A DNA stretch of 22,219 nt, taken from NCBI GenBank assembly GCA_031360915.1, contig JANMCE010000372.1:1-22219 (forward strand). Reading direction: 5' to 3'. A program made the translations under genes and the position numbers. Below are positions 13,500-21,796 of the stretch, piece after piece (position 1 is the stretch's first letter; every line of letters starts with the position of its first letter). Source of the stretch: JANMCE01 sp031360915. Lineage in GTDB: Bacteria > Actinomycetota > Acidimicrobiia > Acidimicrobiales > Ilumatobacteraceae. The notes under the pieces were generated by a model. That model saw only the letters and a list, made by a program, of their open reading frames with translations, searched no databases and was not told the origin of the DNA.

Positions 13500-16304
13500 A
13501 TGACCCTTTCGTACGACCAGTTCGCCGATCGCCACATCGGTTCATCGCCTGAAGAAGTAGCCGAGATGTTGCACGTCGTCGGCGCCGTCACGATGGATGA
13601 CTTCATTCGCCGGGTGGTTCCTGCATCCATCCGCCTGGACGAGCCGCTCAAGCTGCCCGATGCGCTCAGTGAGGTAGACGTCCTAAAACGGCTGCGAGAG
13701 CACGCCTCGAACAACACCGTGGTCACCTCGATGATCGGTATGGGCTACTACGGCACGGTCACTCCCCCGGTGCTGCTCCGCAATGTGCTGGAGAACCCGG
13801 CCTGGTATACGGCATACACGCCATATCAGCCGGAGATCTCCCAGGGACGCCTTGAAGCAATCCTCAACTTCCAAACCATGGTCTGTGATCTCACCGGTCT
13901 TGAGATAGCCAACGCCTCGCTCCTCGATGAAGCTACCGCTGCGGCCGAAGCCATGACGTTGGCTCACCGCGCCGGTAAGAGCAAGAGCGACACCTTCTTC
14001 GTTGATGTCGATACTCACCCTCAGACCATTGCGGTGCTCAGAACTCGTTCGGAACCAATCGGCATCGAACTGATCATCGGCAACCCCGACAGCGACCTCG
14101 ACCCGTCGAGGGTGTTCGCTGCGCTGTTGTCGTATCCGGGTTCAACGGGCGAGGTACGTCCGCTTGCGCCGGTTATCTCCAGGCTCCACGATGCTGGCGC
14201 ACTCGCCGTGGTCACCACCGACCTCCTCGCGCTGGTCTTACTCGAGTCACCCGGTGCGCTTGGCGCCGACATTGCTGTCGGCAGCACCCAACGCTTCGGC
14301 GTGCCCATGGCCTTCGGCGGGCCGCACGCAGCCTTTTTGTGCACCCGCGAGTCCTTTGCTCGATCTCTGCCCGGTCGCTTAGTGGGCGTTTCGAGCGATA
14401 CTGCCGGACGCCCCGCACTTCGTCTTACGCTTCAGACGCGCGAGCAACACATTCGGCGTGAGAAGGCCACCAGCAACATCTGTACCGCGCAGGTGCTCCT
14501 GGCAGTCATGGCCGGCATGTACGCCGTGTGGCACGGCCCCGTGGGTCTACGACGCATTGCCAGCCGGGTCCATGAGCTAACCAACGCCTTCGGCGCCAGC
14601 CTGCAACAGAGTGGCATTGAGGTTGTAAATCAGTCCTGGTTCGACACGCTCACGATTCGTGTCGATGATGCCCGCTCCATTGTGCACACGGCCGAACAAA
14701 GCGGATACAACCTTCGCTCTGTCGACGAACACACGGTCGCTGTCAGCTTCGACGAAACAACCACCCTGAACGACGTTCACGCACTTTGTGACTGCTTCGG
14801 TGCCAACCTTGCCAGCGAGGCCGCGAGCCCGCTCAGTGCGCAGGCCCGACGCGGTGACATCCTCGTCCATCCTGTGTTCCGTACGCATCAGAGTGAGCAC
14901 GACATGCTGCGCTACCTACGTCGGCTGGCCGACAAGGATCTTTCACTCGACCGCACCATGATCCCGCTCGGGTCGTGCACAATGAAGCTCAACGCTACCA
15001 CCGAGATGTTGCCCATCACTTGGCCCGAGTTTGCCAACATTCACCCCTTCGCACCAGCCACACAGACCTCCGGCTACCTCGCCATGATCACCGAACTCGA
15101 AGAATGGCTGGCCATCTGCACCGGGTACGACAGAGTGTCCTTCCAACCCAACGCCGGCAGCCAAGGCGAGTTCGCCGGCCTACTTGCCATCCGCCGGTAC
15201 CACGTCAGCCGCAACGAGCCTCAGCGCACCGTCTGCCTCATCCCGTCCTCGGCGCACGGCACCAACGCCGCCAGCGCGGTCATGGCTGGCATGAATGTCG
15301 TGGTCGTCGCGTGTGATGAAGGAGGCAACGTCGATGTCACCGACCTGCGCACCAAGGTGGAAACGCACCGGGACCACCTAGCTGCTCTGATGATCACGTA
15401 CCCGTCCACCCACGGCGTCTTTGAGACGGCCATCGGCGAGATATGCGACCTGATTCACGCGCACGGCGGCCAGGTCTATGTGGATGGTGCCAACCTGAAC
15501 GCGCTGGTCGGTGTTGCGACGCCGGGCACGTTCGGTGCCGACGTCAGTCACCTTAACCTGCATAAGACGTTCTGCATCCCCCACGGCGGTGGCGGCCCCG
15601 GCGTCGGGCCAGTCGCCCTGCGCGATCATCTTGCACCATTCCTCCCCGGCAATCCGCTCAGCGAGAACGGTGCTGTCTCCGCTGCGCCGTACGGCTCGGC
15701 GGGTATCCTGCCGATCTCCTGGACCTATATCGCCATGATGGGAGCGGACGGTCTGCGCTCCGCAACAGCCCACGCCATCTTGCACGCCAACTACATCGCC
15801 CGCCGGCTGGATGAGTATTTCCCGGTGCTGTACACCGGTGCCAACGGCGACGTGGCCCACGAATGCATCATCGACATTCGCCCAACTACCAAGGCCACCG
15901 GCGTGACCGTCGACGACATCGCCAAGCGGCTCATCGACTACGGCTTTCACGCTCCCACCATGAGTTTCCCGGTCACGGGCACGCTCATGATCGAGCCGAC
16001 CGAGAGCGAATCGAAGGTCGAAATCGACCGCTTCATCGACGCCATGATTTCCATCCATCGTGAGATTTCCAACGTGGCGGCTGGCCTGTGGCCGGCCGAC
16101 GACAACCCGCTCTGCAACGCCCCGCACACAGCCGAGGTACTCATGGCCGATGAGTGGAGGCACCCGTACACTCGCAGTCTGGCCGCCTATCCGGTGCCCA
16201 GTCTTCGTGCCGCGAAGTATTTCCCACCGGTCGGCCGGGTCGATGGCGTCAAAGGCGACCGCAACCTGATCTGCACCTGCCTGCCCGTTGAGGCCTACGC
16301 CTAG
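13500..16304 (+). CDS. gcvP: Glycine dehydrogenase (decarboxylating), P-protein
   Basis: The 934-residue product is a full single-chain P-protein, about the family length of 950. It decarboxylates glycine with PLP and passes the aminomethyl group to the lipoyl arm of H-protein in the cytosol. Family marks in order: RHIGSSPEEV at the N-terminus, IGMGYYGTVTPPVLLRNVLE, YTPYQPEISQGRLEAILNFQ, ATAAAEAM, then in the second half PLGSCTMKLNAT, QPNAGSQGEFAGL, PSSAHGTNAASA and the PLP-lysine site NLHKTFCIPHGGGGPG with K689. The ATG at 13500 follows AAGGAG by 5 nt; an open extension upstream is the riboswitch. gcvT lies 2.5 kb away on the opposite strand; gcvH is not in the window. Expression is expected to respond to glycine. 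Confidence 0.97.
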   Translation: MTLSYDQFADRHIGSSPEEVAEMLHVVGAVTMDDFIRRVVPASIRLDEPLKLPDALSEVDVLKRLREHASNNTVVTSMIGMGYYGTVTPPVLLRNVLENPAWYTAYTPYQPEISQGRLEAILNFQTMVCDLTGLEIANASLLDEATAAAEAMTLAHRAGKSKSDTFFVDVDTHPQTIAVLRTRSEPIGIELIIGNPDSDLDPSRVFAALLSYPGSTGEVRPLAPVISRLHDAGALAVVTTDLLALVLLESPGALGADIAVGSTQRFGVPMAFGGPHAAFLCTRESFARSLPGRLVGVSSDTAGRPALRLTLQTREQHIRREKATSNICTAQVLLAVMAGMYAVWHGPVGLRRIASRVHELTNAFGASLQQSGIEVVNQSWFDTLTIRVDDARSIVHTAEQSGYNLRSVDEHTVAVSFDETTTLNDVHALCDCFGANLASEAASPLSAQARRGDILVHPVFRTHQSEHDMLRYLRRLADKDLSLDRTMIPLGSCTMKLNATTEMLPITWPEFANIHPFAPATQTSGYLAMITELEEWLAICTGYDRVSFQPNAGSQGEFAGLLAIRRYHVSRNEPQRTVCLIPSSAHGTNAASAVMAGMNVVVVACDEGGNVDVTDLRTKVETHRDHLAALMITYPSTHGVFETAIGEICDLIHAHGGQVYVDGANLNALVGVATPGTFGADVSHLNLHKTFCIPHGGGGPGVGPVALRDHLAPFLPGNPLSENGAVSAAPYGSAGILPISWTYIAMMGADGLRSATAHAILHANYIARRLDEYFPVLYTGANGDVAHECIIDIRPTTKATGVTVDDIAKRLIDYGFHAPTMSFPVTGTLMIEPTESESKVEIDRFIDAMISIHREISNVAAGLWPADDNPLCNAPHTAEVLMADEWRHPYTRSLAAYPVPSLRAAKYFPPVGRVDGVKGDRNLICTCLPVEAYA

Positions 16305-16432
16305 CCCACGGCCCGACCCAGACCGTCAGTCAACGTGTTGATAGCGTCTCCCGCTCTTCAAGATTAGGCTGTGGGGCGGGTCGCGTTGGCTGTGGACCTC
16401 ATAATTGCGGGCATGCGGCCGAACGGATTTCA

Positions 16433-18745
16433 GTGACGGGAAACGACAAGATCGACGGGCGATACATCAGCGCCTCGCGACTGCTTGCAGTCGTGATCGT
16501 TGTCGTCCTTGTTGCCGGAGGCGTAGTCGGTGCCTACTCAATATCTTCATTGTTCAATCGCGCGGCCAACAGCCAGACGGAGCGACAGCACGCCGCGGAA
16601 CTCATCACGTCGGTTCGAACGATCGACGGACTCGAGTGGCGGGCCGCTGCGGGAGAAGACTTCGAACCACTGCGTGCTGAGGTAACCGCAGCGAAAGAGA
16701 AACTCGCTGATTTGCTCAGCCATCATCGCGGTCCCGAGTCTGATGAGCTGAAGCGTCAGGTCAGCGGCTATCTCCTCGCCATAGACCAAGAGTTCGCCGC
16801 CCTCCAGGTCGGCGATGCAGCGGAAGCGAAGCGAATCGACACAACTCTGGTAGATCCCGCCTTTGAGGAGGTGATCGCGAGTGCCTCGGCCTTCGCTGAC
16901 GACCAACGTCGTGAGTCAGAACGAACGTTGCGCAACGTCCGACGTTTGCTGTGGACCGAGACGGCGCTCGTTGTCTCCCTACTGGGCTGCTTGCTTTGGT
17001 GGGTGCTGCAGCGGCGGGACCGAGCCCGATCACGCGAACTCATCTCGGCGAACAATCGTCGCTTTCGCTCGCTCGTCGAAAGTTCTGCCGACGTGATCAC
17101 GACCGTCGACCGTGATGGCACGCTTTCGGTCGTCAGTCCCACCCTCGGTTCGCTCTCCCGATTCGCCCTGTCACCCAACCCGGCTGCCATGAGTGATCTT
17201 CTTCCCTTGCCACTCCTCGACGAGTGGACCGCGGCGGATTGTCATTTGCGGGAAACCACAACCCCGCAGTCAATCGAAGTGCTGCTCGCCGACGCTGAGG
17301 GACTATCAGCCAGCTTTCAGGCGAAGGGCACCAGCCTCGTAACCGACTCGCGAGTCACCGTTTGGGCTTGGAGCGACATCACCGAACGCAAGGACCTCGA
17401 ACGGGAGTTGGTCTATCAGGCATTTCATGACCTCCTCACCGGACTTGCCAATCGCGCCCGGTTCGAAGATCAAACCACGCTGGCTCTTGCCCGGGGAACT
17501 CGACTAGGCCACCCCGTTTCCATCATGTTCTGCGACCTCGACGACTTCAAGACCGTCAACGACACGCTCGGCCACGCGGCGGGTGATGAGCTGCTGGTCG
17601 CCGTCGCTGACCGACTGGCCAACTCGCTCAGGGCGGTCGACCTCATAGCCCGCTTCGGAGGCGACGAATTCGTCGTGCTCCTGGAGGATCATGACGCTGA
17701 GGCAGCAGCGAAAGCGGCGCAACGCATGATGGCTGCACTCTCACGCGAGATCACCCTTCGGGAGCGGAAGATATTTCCTTCGATGAGCGTAGGCATTTCC
17801 ACCAGTCTCGGCGGTGGATCCGCCGAGGAGCTCCTTCGCAGCGCTGATACCGCGCTCTATGTCGCCAAACGCACCGGCAAGAACCGCATCGCGACCTTTC
17901 ACACCGACATGCACACGGGCGCAAGTGCGTCGCTTGAGGGTCGGTCCGATCTTTCGAACGCCATGAAGGACGGGGAGTTGTCGCTGCACTATCAGCCCAC
18001 GCTCGATCTCTCCAGCGGCCGCGTCACCGGCGTCGAGGCGTTGGTCCGCTGGCATCACCCCACCCGCGGTCTGATCTCGCCGAACAGCTTCGTACCGTTG
18101 GCAGAAGCAACCGGCCAGATCATCTCCATTGGTCGATGGCTGCTGCGGGAGGCCTGCCAGACCGCTGCCTCCCTCCAGACGAGTGCCCGTGAGCCGCTCT
18201 CGATCCATGTCAACATCTCACCTCGGCAGCTTCACGATCCAACCCTTGTCGCTCATGTCGAGCACGTGCTGTTCGAGACCGGTCTTGCCCCCAATCTGTT
18301 GGTGCTGGAAGTGACTGAAGGCGTACTGCTGGACGATGCCGCAGCAGTGCAGCGACTGCATCAGTTACGTGCTCTTGGTCTGCGGGTCGCCATCGATGAC
18401 TTCGGAACCGGCTACACGTCGATCCACTACCTCCAACAGCTGCCAACGGACATTCTGAAGATCGATCGGTCCTTCGTCAGTGGAAACGCTATTGCAGCGT
18501 CCGAGCGGGTTGCACTGGTTGGTGCCATCATCAGCCTCGCCAAGGCTTTCGGTCTGCGCACCGTCGCCGAAGGTATCGAAACCGAGGAGCAGGCGAGAGA
18601 ACTCCGCGAGATGGGATGCGACGCCGGTCAGGGCTTCCTCTGGTCACGGGCGGTCCCGAAAGCCGACCTGCCAGCGCTACTTCACGAGCTTGCCCGGCTG
18701 GCCGAGCGAGATGGACTATCGGCCGCAGCTCGAACGGGTCAGTAG
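16433..18745 (+). CDS. Membrane PAS-GGDEF-EAL cyclic-di-GMP signalling protein
   Basis: The 770-residue protein has two membrane segments (about 17-41 and 172-192) around an external, probably helical sensor region, then a PAS-like domain (206-322, ending WSDITERKDLE). The GGDEF domain (330-490) has an intact GGDEF at 409-413 and an RAVD inhibitory site (400-403) five residues before it. The EAL domain (505-755) has EAL at 535-537 and the metal/catalytic residues NISPRQL, LEVTEG, IDDFGTGYTS, LKIDRSF, TVAEGIE and GQGF. Both synthesis and hydrolysis of c-di-GMP are therefore possible. The start is GTG 16433 with no strong ribosome-binding site, so it is the least certain point. It sits between gcvP and convergent gcvT; no functional link is evident. 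Confidence 0.93.
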   Translation: MTGNDKIDGRYISASRLLAVVIVVVLVAGGVVGAYSISSLFNRAANSQTERQHAAELITSVRTIDGLEWRAAAGEDFEPLRAEVTAAKEKLADLLSHHRGPESDELKRQVSGYLLAIDQEFAALQVGDAAEAKRIDTTLVDPAFEEVIASASAFADDQRRESERTLRNVRRLLWTETALVVSLLGCLLWWVLQRRDRARSRELISANNRRFRSLVESSADVITTVDRDGTLSVVSPTLGSLSRFALSPNPAAMSDLLPLPLLDEWTAADCHLRETTTPQSIEVLLADAEGLSASFQAKGTSLVTDSRVTVWAWSDITERKDLERELVYQAFHDLLTGLANRARFEDQTTLALARGTRLGHPVSIMFCDLDDFKTVNDTLGHAAGDELLVAVADRLANSLRAVDLIARFGGDEFVVLLEDHDAEAAAKAAQRMMAALSREITLRERKIFPSMSVGISTSLGGGSAEELLRSADTALYVAKRTGKNRIATFHTDMHTGASASLEGRSDLSNAMKDGELSLHYQPTLDLSSGRVTGVEALVRWHHPTRGLISPNSFVPLAEATGQIISIGRWLLREACQTAASLQTSAREPLSIHVNISPRQLHDPTLVAHVEHVLFETGLAPNLLVLEVTEGVLLDDAAAVQRLHQLRALGLRVAIDDFGTGYTSIHYLQQLPTDILKIDRSFVSGNAIAASERVALVGAIISLAKAFGLRTVAEGIETEEQARELREMGCDAGQGFLWSRAVPKADLPALLHELARLAERDGLSAAARTGQ

Positions 18746-18775
18746 CAGCGCTCCGGGGCGGCGCAACCGGCCCGA

Positions 18776-19825
18776 TCAGCGCTTTACGAACGGCGGCTTT
18801 ACAACGATGCCGTCGAGCAGGGTACCGCGCACATCAACCTGCACCGCTGCGCCGATCGATACCGACGGCGGCAAGAACGCTAGAGCAACACCGTGCTCGA
18901 GGACGGGTGAGAAATTGCCACTGGTGACCACGCCGCAGGCAATACCATCGACAAGCACCGACGCATCGGCTCGCGCTGGCCTACGACCCTCCGTGGTGAT
19001 ACCCCGCAGCAGGCGTTGCACTCCGGAGGCCCGTTCCGCAACGAGTGCGGCCTTGCCACGGAAGGTCGGCTTGTTCCAAGCCACGACCCAGCCGAGCCCG
19101 GCTTGAAGCGGGGTGATCTCGGGGCCGAGCTCGTGTCCGTGGAGCGGCAGCCCGGCCTCAAGACGCAACGTGTCCCGAGCACCGAGTCCGGCCGGCACGA
19201 CACCGGCGCCCATGACCGCATCCCAGAACGCCACAGCAGCATCGGACGGAACCGCGACCTCGATGCCGTCTTCTCCGGTGTAACCCGTTCCGGCGGCAAC
19301 GCACGTCACCCCATGCCACTCAAACTCGACCACGCCGAATCGAGGCACCGCAGCCGCTTCGGCCGACACCGCCGCAACGCATGAGCGCGCGGTCGGACCC
19401 TGTATGGCCAGCACGGCACGAGTGGCTGTCACATCCACTCCCCCGATGGCGCCCACGACGCGGTCGGTGTTCGAAGCGTTCGGCATGACATCGAACCGGT
19501 CGTGCGTCACCCACCACACGATGATGTCGTCCTCTACACCACCGCGCTCATTCAACAGATGGGTGTACTGAGCCCGACCCGGCGCAATCTTGGCGAGGTC
19601 GTTCGTGAACGCAGCCTGCAGCGAAGCCAACGCGTCCGCGCCAGTGACGCGCACCGTGCCCAAATGGCTGACATCGAACATGGCTGCCGCATTTCGGCAG
19701 GCAAGGTGCTCGGCCACCGTGCCGGATGGGTACGCCACTGGCATATCCCACCCGCCGAAGTCGACGAGCTTGGCGCCGAGCGCTACGTGGGTGTCGTGAA
19801 GTGGGCTCTGCCGAGCAACGGTCAT
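18776..19825 (-). CDS. gcvT: Aminomethyltransferase (glycine cleavage T-protein)
   Basis: The 349-residue protein releases ammonia from the aminomethyl-lipoyl H-protein and forms 5,10-methylene-tetrahydrofolate. Family marks: SPLHDTHVALGAKLVDFGGW near the N-terminus, YPSGTVAEHLACRNAAAMFD, DVSHLGTVRVTGADA, QYTHLLNERGGVEDD, the GTGYTGEDGIEV folate-site segment, GLGARDTLRLEAGLPLHGHE and a C-terminal CGVVTSGNFSPVL. Length is close to the usual 360. Its ATG (19825-19823) overlaps the stop of the upstream merR as ATGA, so the two are translationally coupled. The gene ends 30 bp from the end of the convergent c-di-GMP protein gene. Confidence 0.95.
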   Translation of the reverse strand: MTVARQSPLHDTHVALGAKLVDFGGWDMPVAYPSGTVAEHLACRNAAAMFDVSHLGTVRVTGADALASLQAAFTNDLAKIAPGRAQYTHLLNERGGVEDDIIVWWVTHDRFDVMPNASNTDRVVGAIGGVDVTATRAVLAIQGPTARSCVAAVSAEAAAVPRFGVVEFEWHGVTCVAAGTGYTGEDGIEVAVPSDAAVAFWDAVMGAGVVPAGLGARDTLRLEAGLPLHGHELGPEITPLQAGLGWVVAWNKPTFRGKAALVAERASGVQRLLRGITTEGRRPARADASVLVDGIACGVVTSGNFSPVLEHGVALAFLPPSVSIGAAVQVDVRGTLLDGIVVKPPFVKR

Positions 19826-20289
19826 TCGCCGACGGCGCGCGGCAGCAGATCCGTTCCGTTCGTCTTGGCCAGCACACGTCGATCGAGCTCGATAAGGGCG
19901 GCGTCGATCTCCTGCTTTACGTTGGCAAGCGGCAGGATGTTCAGCACGCCCTGACCATTGCGCACGACATCGATCAACTGGTCACCTTCACACAAGACAA
20001 CTTGCGTGCCGCAGATCACCAGGTGGGCCGATGCGATGTCTCGATCAGGCTCGGCGCGCAGGAAGCGGAATGCCTCACGGACCGACTCAAGCTTAATGCC
20101 GGAGTCAAGCAGGCTCTTGATCATGCGGAGTTCCAACAGGTCACGATACGAGTACATGCGACGGCTTCCACTGCCGGTTGCCTCGGCCAGCGCCGGCTTC
20201 ACCAGGTCGGTGCGCGCCCAGTAATCAAGCTGGCGATAGGTGATGCCGACGACCTGCGCTGTCTTGGTCCCGCTGTAGCCCTGATCCAC
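19822..20289 (-). CDS. MerR-family transcriptional regulator (Rv1830-like)
   Basis: The 155-residue protein starts at GTG 20289, with AGGGAG upstream at a spacing of about 7. The N-terminal winged helix reads YSGTKTAQVVGITYRQLDYW, then SGSRRMYSYRDLLELRMIKS, closely matching the second MerR gene after DUF151 in mycobacteria. The C-terminal part (GQGVLNILPLANVKQEIDA) is the conserved domain of that group rather than a metal-sensing one; no cysteine cluster is present. It is co-transcribed with gcvT through an ATGA overlap, which suggests a role in glycine or one-carbon regulation. That role is inferred from position. A palindrome next to its own promoter may be an autoregulatory operator. Confidence 0.9.
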   Translation of the reverse strand: MDQGYSGTKTAQVVGITYRQLDYWARTDLVKPALAEATGSGSRRMYSYRDLLELRMIKSLLDSGIKLESVREAFRFLRAEPDRDIASAHLVICGTQVVLCEGDQLIDVVRNGQGVLNILPLANVKQEIDAALIELDRRVLAKTNGTDLLPRAVGE

Positions 20290-20306
20290 GAGTCGCTCCC
20301 TGCGTC

Positions 20307-20330
20307 ACACCGGCGTAGTTACGCGGGTGT
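20307..20330. promoter_or_regulatory. 24-bp imperfect palindrome at the merR-gcvT transcription start
   Basis: ACACCGGCGTA (20307-20317) and TACGCGGGTGT (20320-20330) are inverted copies with one mismatch and a 2-nt centre. It starts about 5 nt downstream of the -10 hexamer, so it covers the expected transcription start and early leader. A regulator bound there would block transcription; the adjacent MerR protein is the obvious candidate. Confidence 0.55.
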
Positions 20331-20334
20331 CATC

Positions 20335-20363
20335 AGCGTAGAGACGCAGCGCGCGGCAGTCAA
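20335..20363 (-). promoter_or_regulatory. Promoter for merR-gcvT (TTGACT-17-TACGCT)
   Basis: On the minus strand TTGACT (20363-20358) and TACGCT (20340-20335) are separated by exactly 17 bp, a good match to a vegetative sigma-70/HrdB promoter. It lies in the only sizeable gap (120 bp) of the FHA-to-gcvT gene run. MerR-activated promoters usually have 19-20 bp spacers, so this one looks constitutive and open to repression. Confidence 0.6.
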
Positions 20364-20409
20364 GCACCTCAGCGCGCGGGCGTTCGCATCTTGAGGATTC
20401 CTGGGGAAT

Positions 20410-20895
20410 TCAGGGGGCGAAATCGTCGGGGCTGACGTTTTCGATAAAGGCCTGAAACTCCTCGAACAATTCCTCGGGCGCATCATTGGACGGCTCCGGA
20501 ATCTGGCCGGCGGCGTCGAGAACCGACTCGGCAACCTGAATCGGGCACCCCACGCGGGCGGCAAGCGCAATGGAATCAGAGGGCCGGGCCGAAATGACGT
20601 GCGGCGCTCCCCCGACCTCCAGGTGGAGTTCGGCGTAAAAGGTGTGGTCTTGATAGTCGTTGACGTGCACCATGCGCAGCGTGCCGCCAAGCTCCTCAAT
20701 GACCGACTGCAGAAGATCATGCGTGAGTGGTCGCGGCGTTGAAATCTTTTCGAGCGCAAGGCTGATGGCTTCGGCCTCCGCTGCGCCGATACCGATGGGG
20801 AGGACGCGATGTTGCCCGTCGCGCTCCTGCAGCAGCAGCACATGGATACGGGCGGTGGGTTCCAGCTTCACGCCCAGCAGATCGACAGCCTTCAC
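20410..20895 (-). CDS. DUF151 / bifunctional nuclease family protein
   Basis: The 161-residue protein shows the DUF151 pattern: VDLLGVKLEPTARIHVLLLQ, HRVLPIGIGAAEAEAISLAL, PRPLTHDLLQSVIEELGGTL, then HTFYAELHLEV and SARPSDSIALAARVGCPIQV. A few members, mainly the plant BFN proteins, are reported to have nuclease activity; in actinobacteria the function is unsettled. Start is GTG 20895-20893, four bases after the ftsR-like stop, with GGGAGGGG a little farther upstream than usual. The acidic tail (PEELFEEFQAFIENVSPDDF) is typical. The tight spacing indicates co-transcription with the FHA and ftsR-like genes. Confidence 0.92.
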   Translation of the reverse strand: MKAVDLLGVKLEPTARIHVLLLQERDGQHRVLPIGIGAAEAEAISLALEKISTPRPLTHDLLQSVIEELGGTLRMVHVNDYQDHTFYAELHLEVGGAPHVISARPSDSIALAARVGCPIQVAESVLDAAGQIPEPSNDAPEELFEEFQAFIENVSPDDFAP

Positions 20896-20899
20896 GTGA

Positions 20900-21796
20900 T
20901 CACGCTACCCCTCCCGAGCCACCGGTGTACGGGCGCAGAGAGCGGCGTAGAAGGGCGGCACGCATCTGCTGGCCCAGATCGGAGAGGGCGTCGAGACGAC
21001 GTTGGGCTTCGACCCGCGCCTGTGGGTTTCGTTGCTTGATGAGCGGTGTTGCTACCTGCTCGAACAAGCCCGCCTCACGGTCGACCGTGGTGCGGTACAT
21101 CCGCAGGTGACGCGGCTCCAAACCTTGAGCCACGAACCCGGCGACAAGCTTGGTGACGAGCAGCGCGTCCTCGTCATAAATACGGTCGCGACCGAGCGTG
21201 GTTCCTTCGATCAGACCGAACGATTCAATCTCGCGGAGCTGGCTTTCAGTGAGACCGGCGGCCGTTGCCAGCTCGGCGAAACTCATGCTGATGCCGCTCT
21301 CCAGCGAGACCGACGGAGGACTCACAGCTGGCCCAGCAACGGTCTTTGGTTGCATCCATAGCGGCACCCGATCAGGAAAGGCTTCGGTGATCGCTCCAGC
21401 AGCCGACGGAGCACTAACCGGCCCAGGGGCCACCGCCGATACGACGGGCTCAGCCGTGGTCGGCAGGGCCGTGTCAGCAGTGATCAAGGGAACGGGTTCG
21501 GTGATGTCAGCACGCGTCGGGAGCGAGCCGATGTCGTTGCGACTCAAACGGTCTTTGATGACTTTGAGCGGCAGGTACGCATCCTTCTGCGAGCGAAGAA
21601 TGAACCGCAGCCGTTCCACATCACGCGCGTAGAACTTGCGATACCCCGACGCCGTGCGCTCGGGGTCGATCAGCCCCTGGCTCTCAAGGAACCGGATCTT
21701 GGAAATGGTGATCTCGGGGAACTCGTCTTGCACCTCGGCCAGCACTTCACCAATAGAGCGATACCCGCGTTCACTGACGTCGAGGCCGCCGCTCAT
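20900..21796 (-). CDS. ftsR: MerR-family regulator, FtsR-like (Rv1828 type)
   Basis: The 298-residue protein has a MerR winged helix at the N-terminus (RSIGEVLAEVQDEFPEITIS, KIRFLESQGLIDPERT, GYRKFYARDVERLRFIL) and a conserved C-terminal effector-like domain (SFAELATAAGLTESQLREIE ... GLEPRHLRMYRTTVDREAGL). The two are joined by a long Pro/Ala/Val-rich linker (about 95-165). This is the layout of FtsR, shown in Corynebacterium glutamicum to activate ftsZ; that role here is by homology. ATG 21796-21794 overlaps the FHA stop as ATGA. Some Acidimicrobiia-like members have longer linkers, which may explain the extra length over mycobacterial homologues (about 250). Confidence 0.88.
   Translation of the reverse strand: MSGGLDVSERGYRSIGEVLAEVQDEFPEITISKIRFLESQGLIDPERTASGYRKFYARDVERLRFILRSQKDAYLPLKVIKDRLSRNDIGSLPTRADITEPVPLITADTALPTTAEPVVSAVAPGPVSAPSAAGAITEAFPDRVPLWMQPKTVAGPAVSPPSVSLESGISMSFAELATAAGLTESQLREIESFGLIEGTTLGRDRIYDEDALLVTKLVAGFVAQGLEPRHLRMYRTTVDREAGLFEQVATPLIKQRNPQARVEAQRRLDALSDLGQQMRAALLRRSLRPYTGGSGGVA

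Noticed and set aside
16338..16405. A promoter for the GGDEF-EAL gene (TTGATA with TAGGCT, or TTGGCT with CATAAT).
   Set aside because: Spacings of 20 or more and 8 bp are outside the usable range.
18746..18775. A bidirectional terminator between the GGDEF-EAL gene and gcvT.
   Set aside because: Only weak GC-rich pairing is possible and there is no T-run on either strand.
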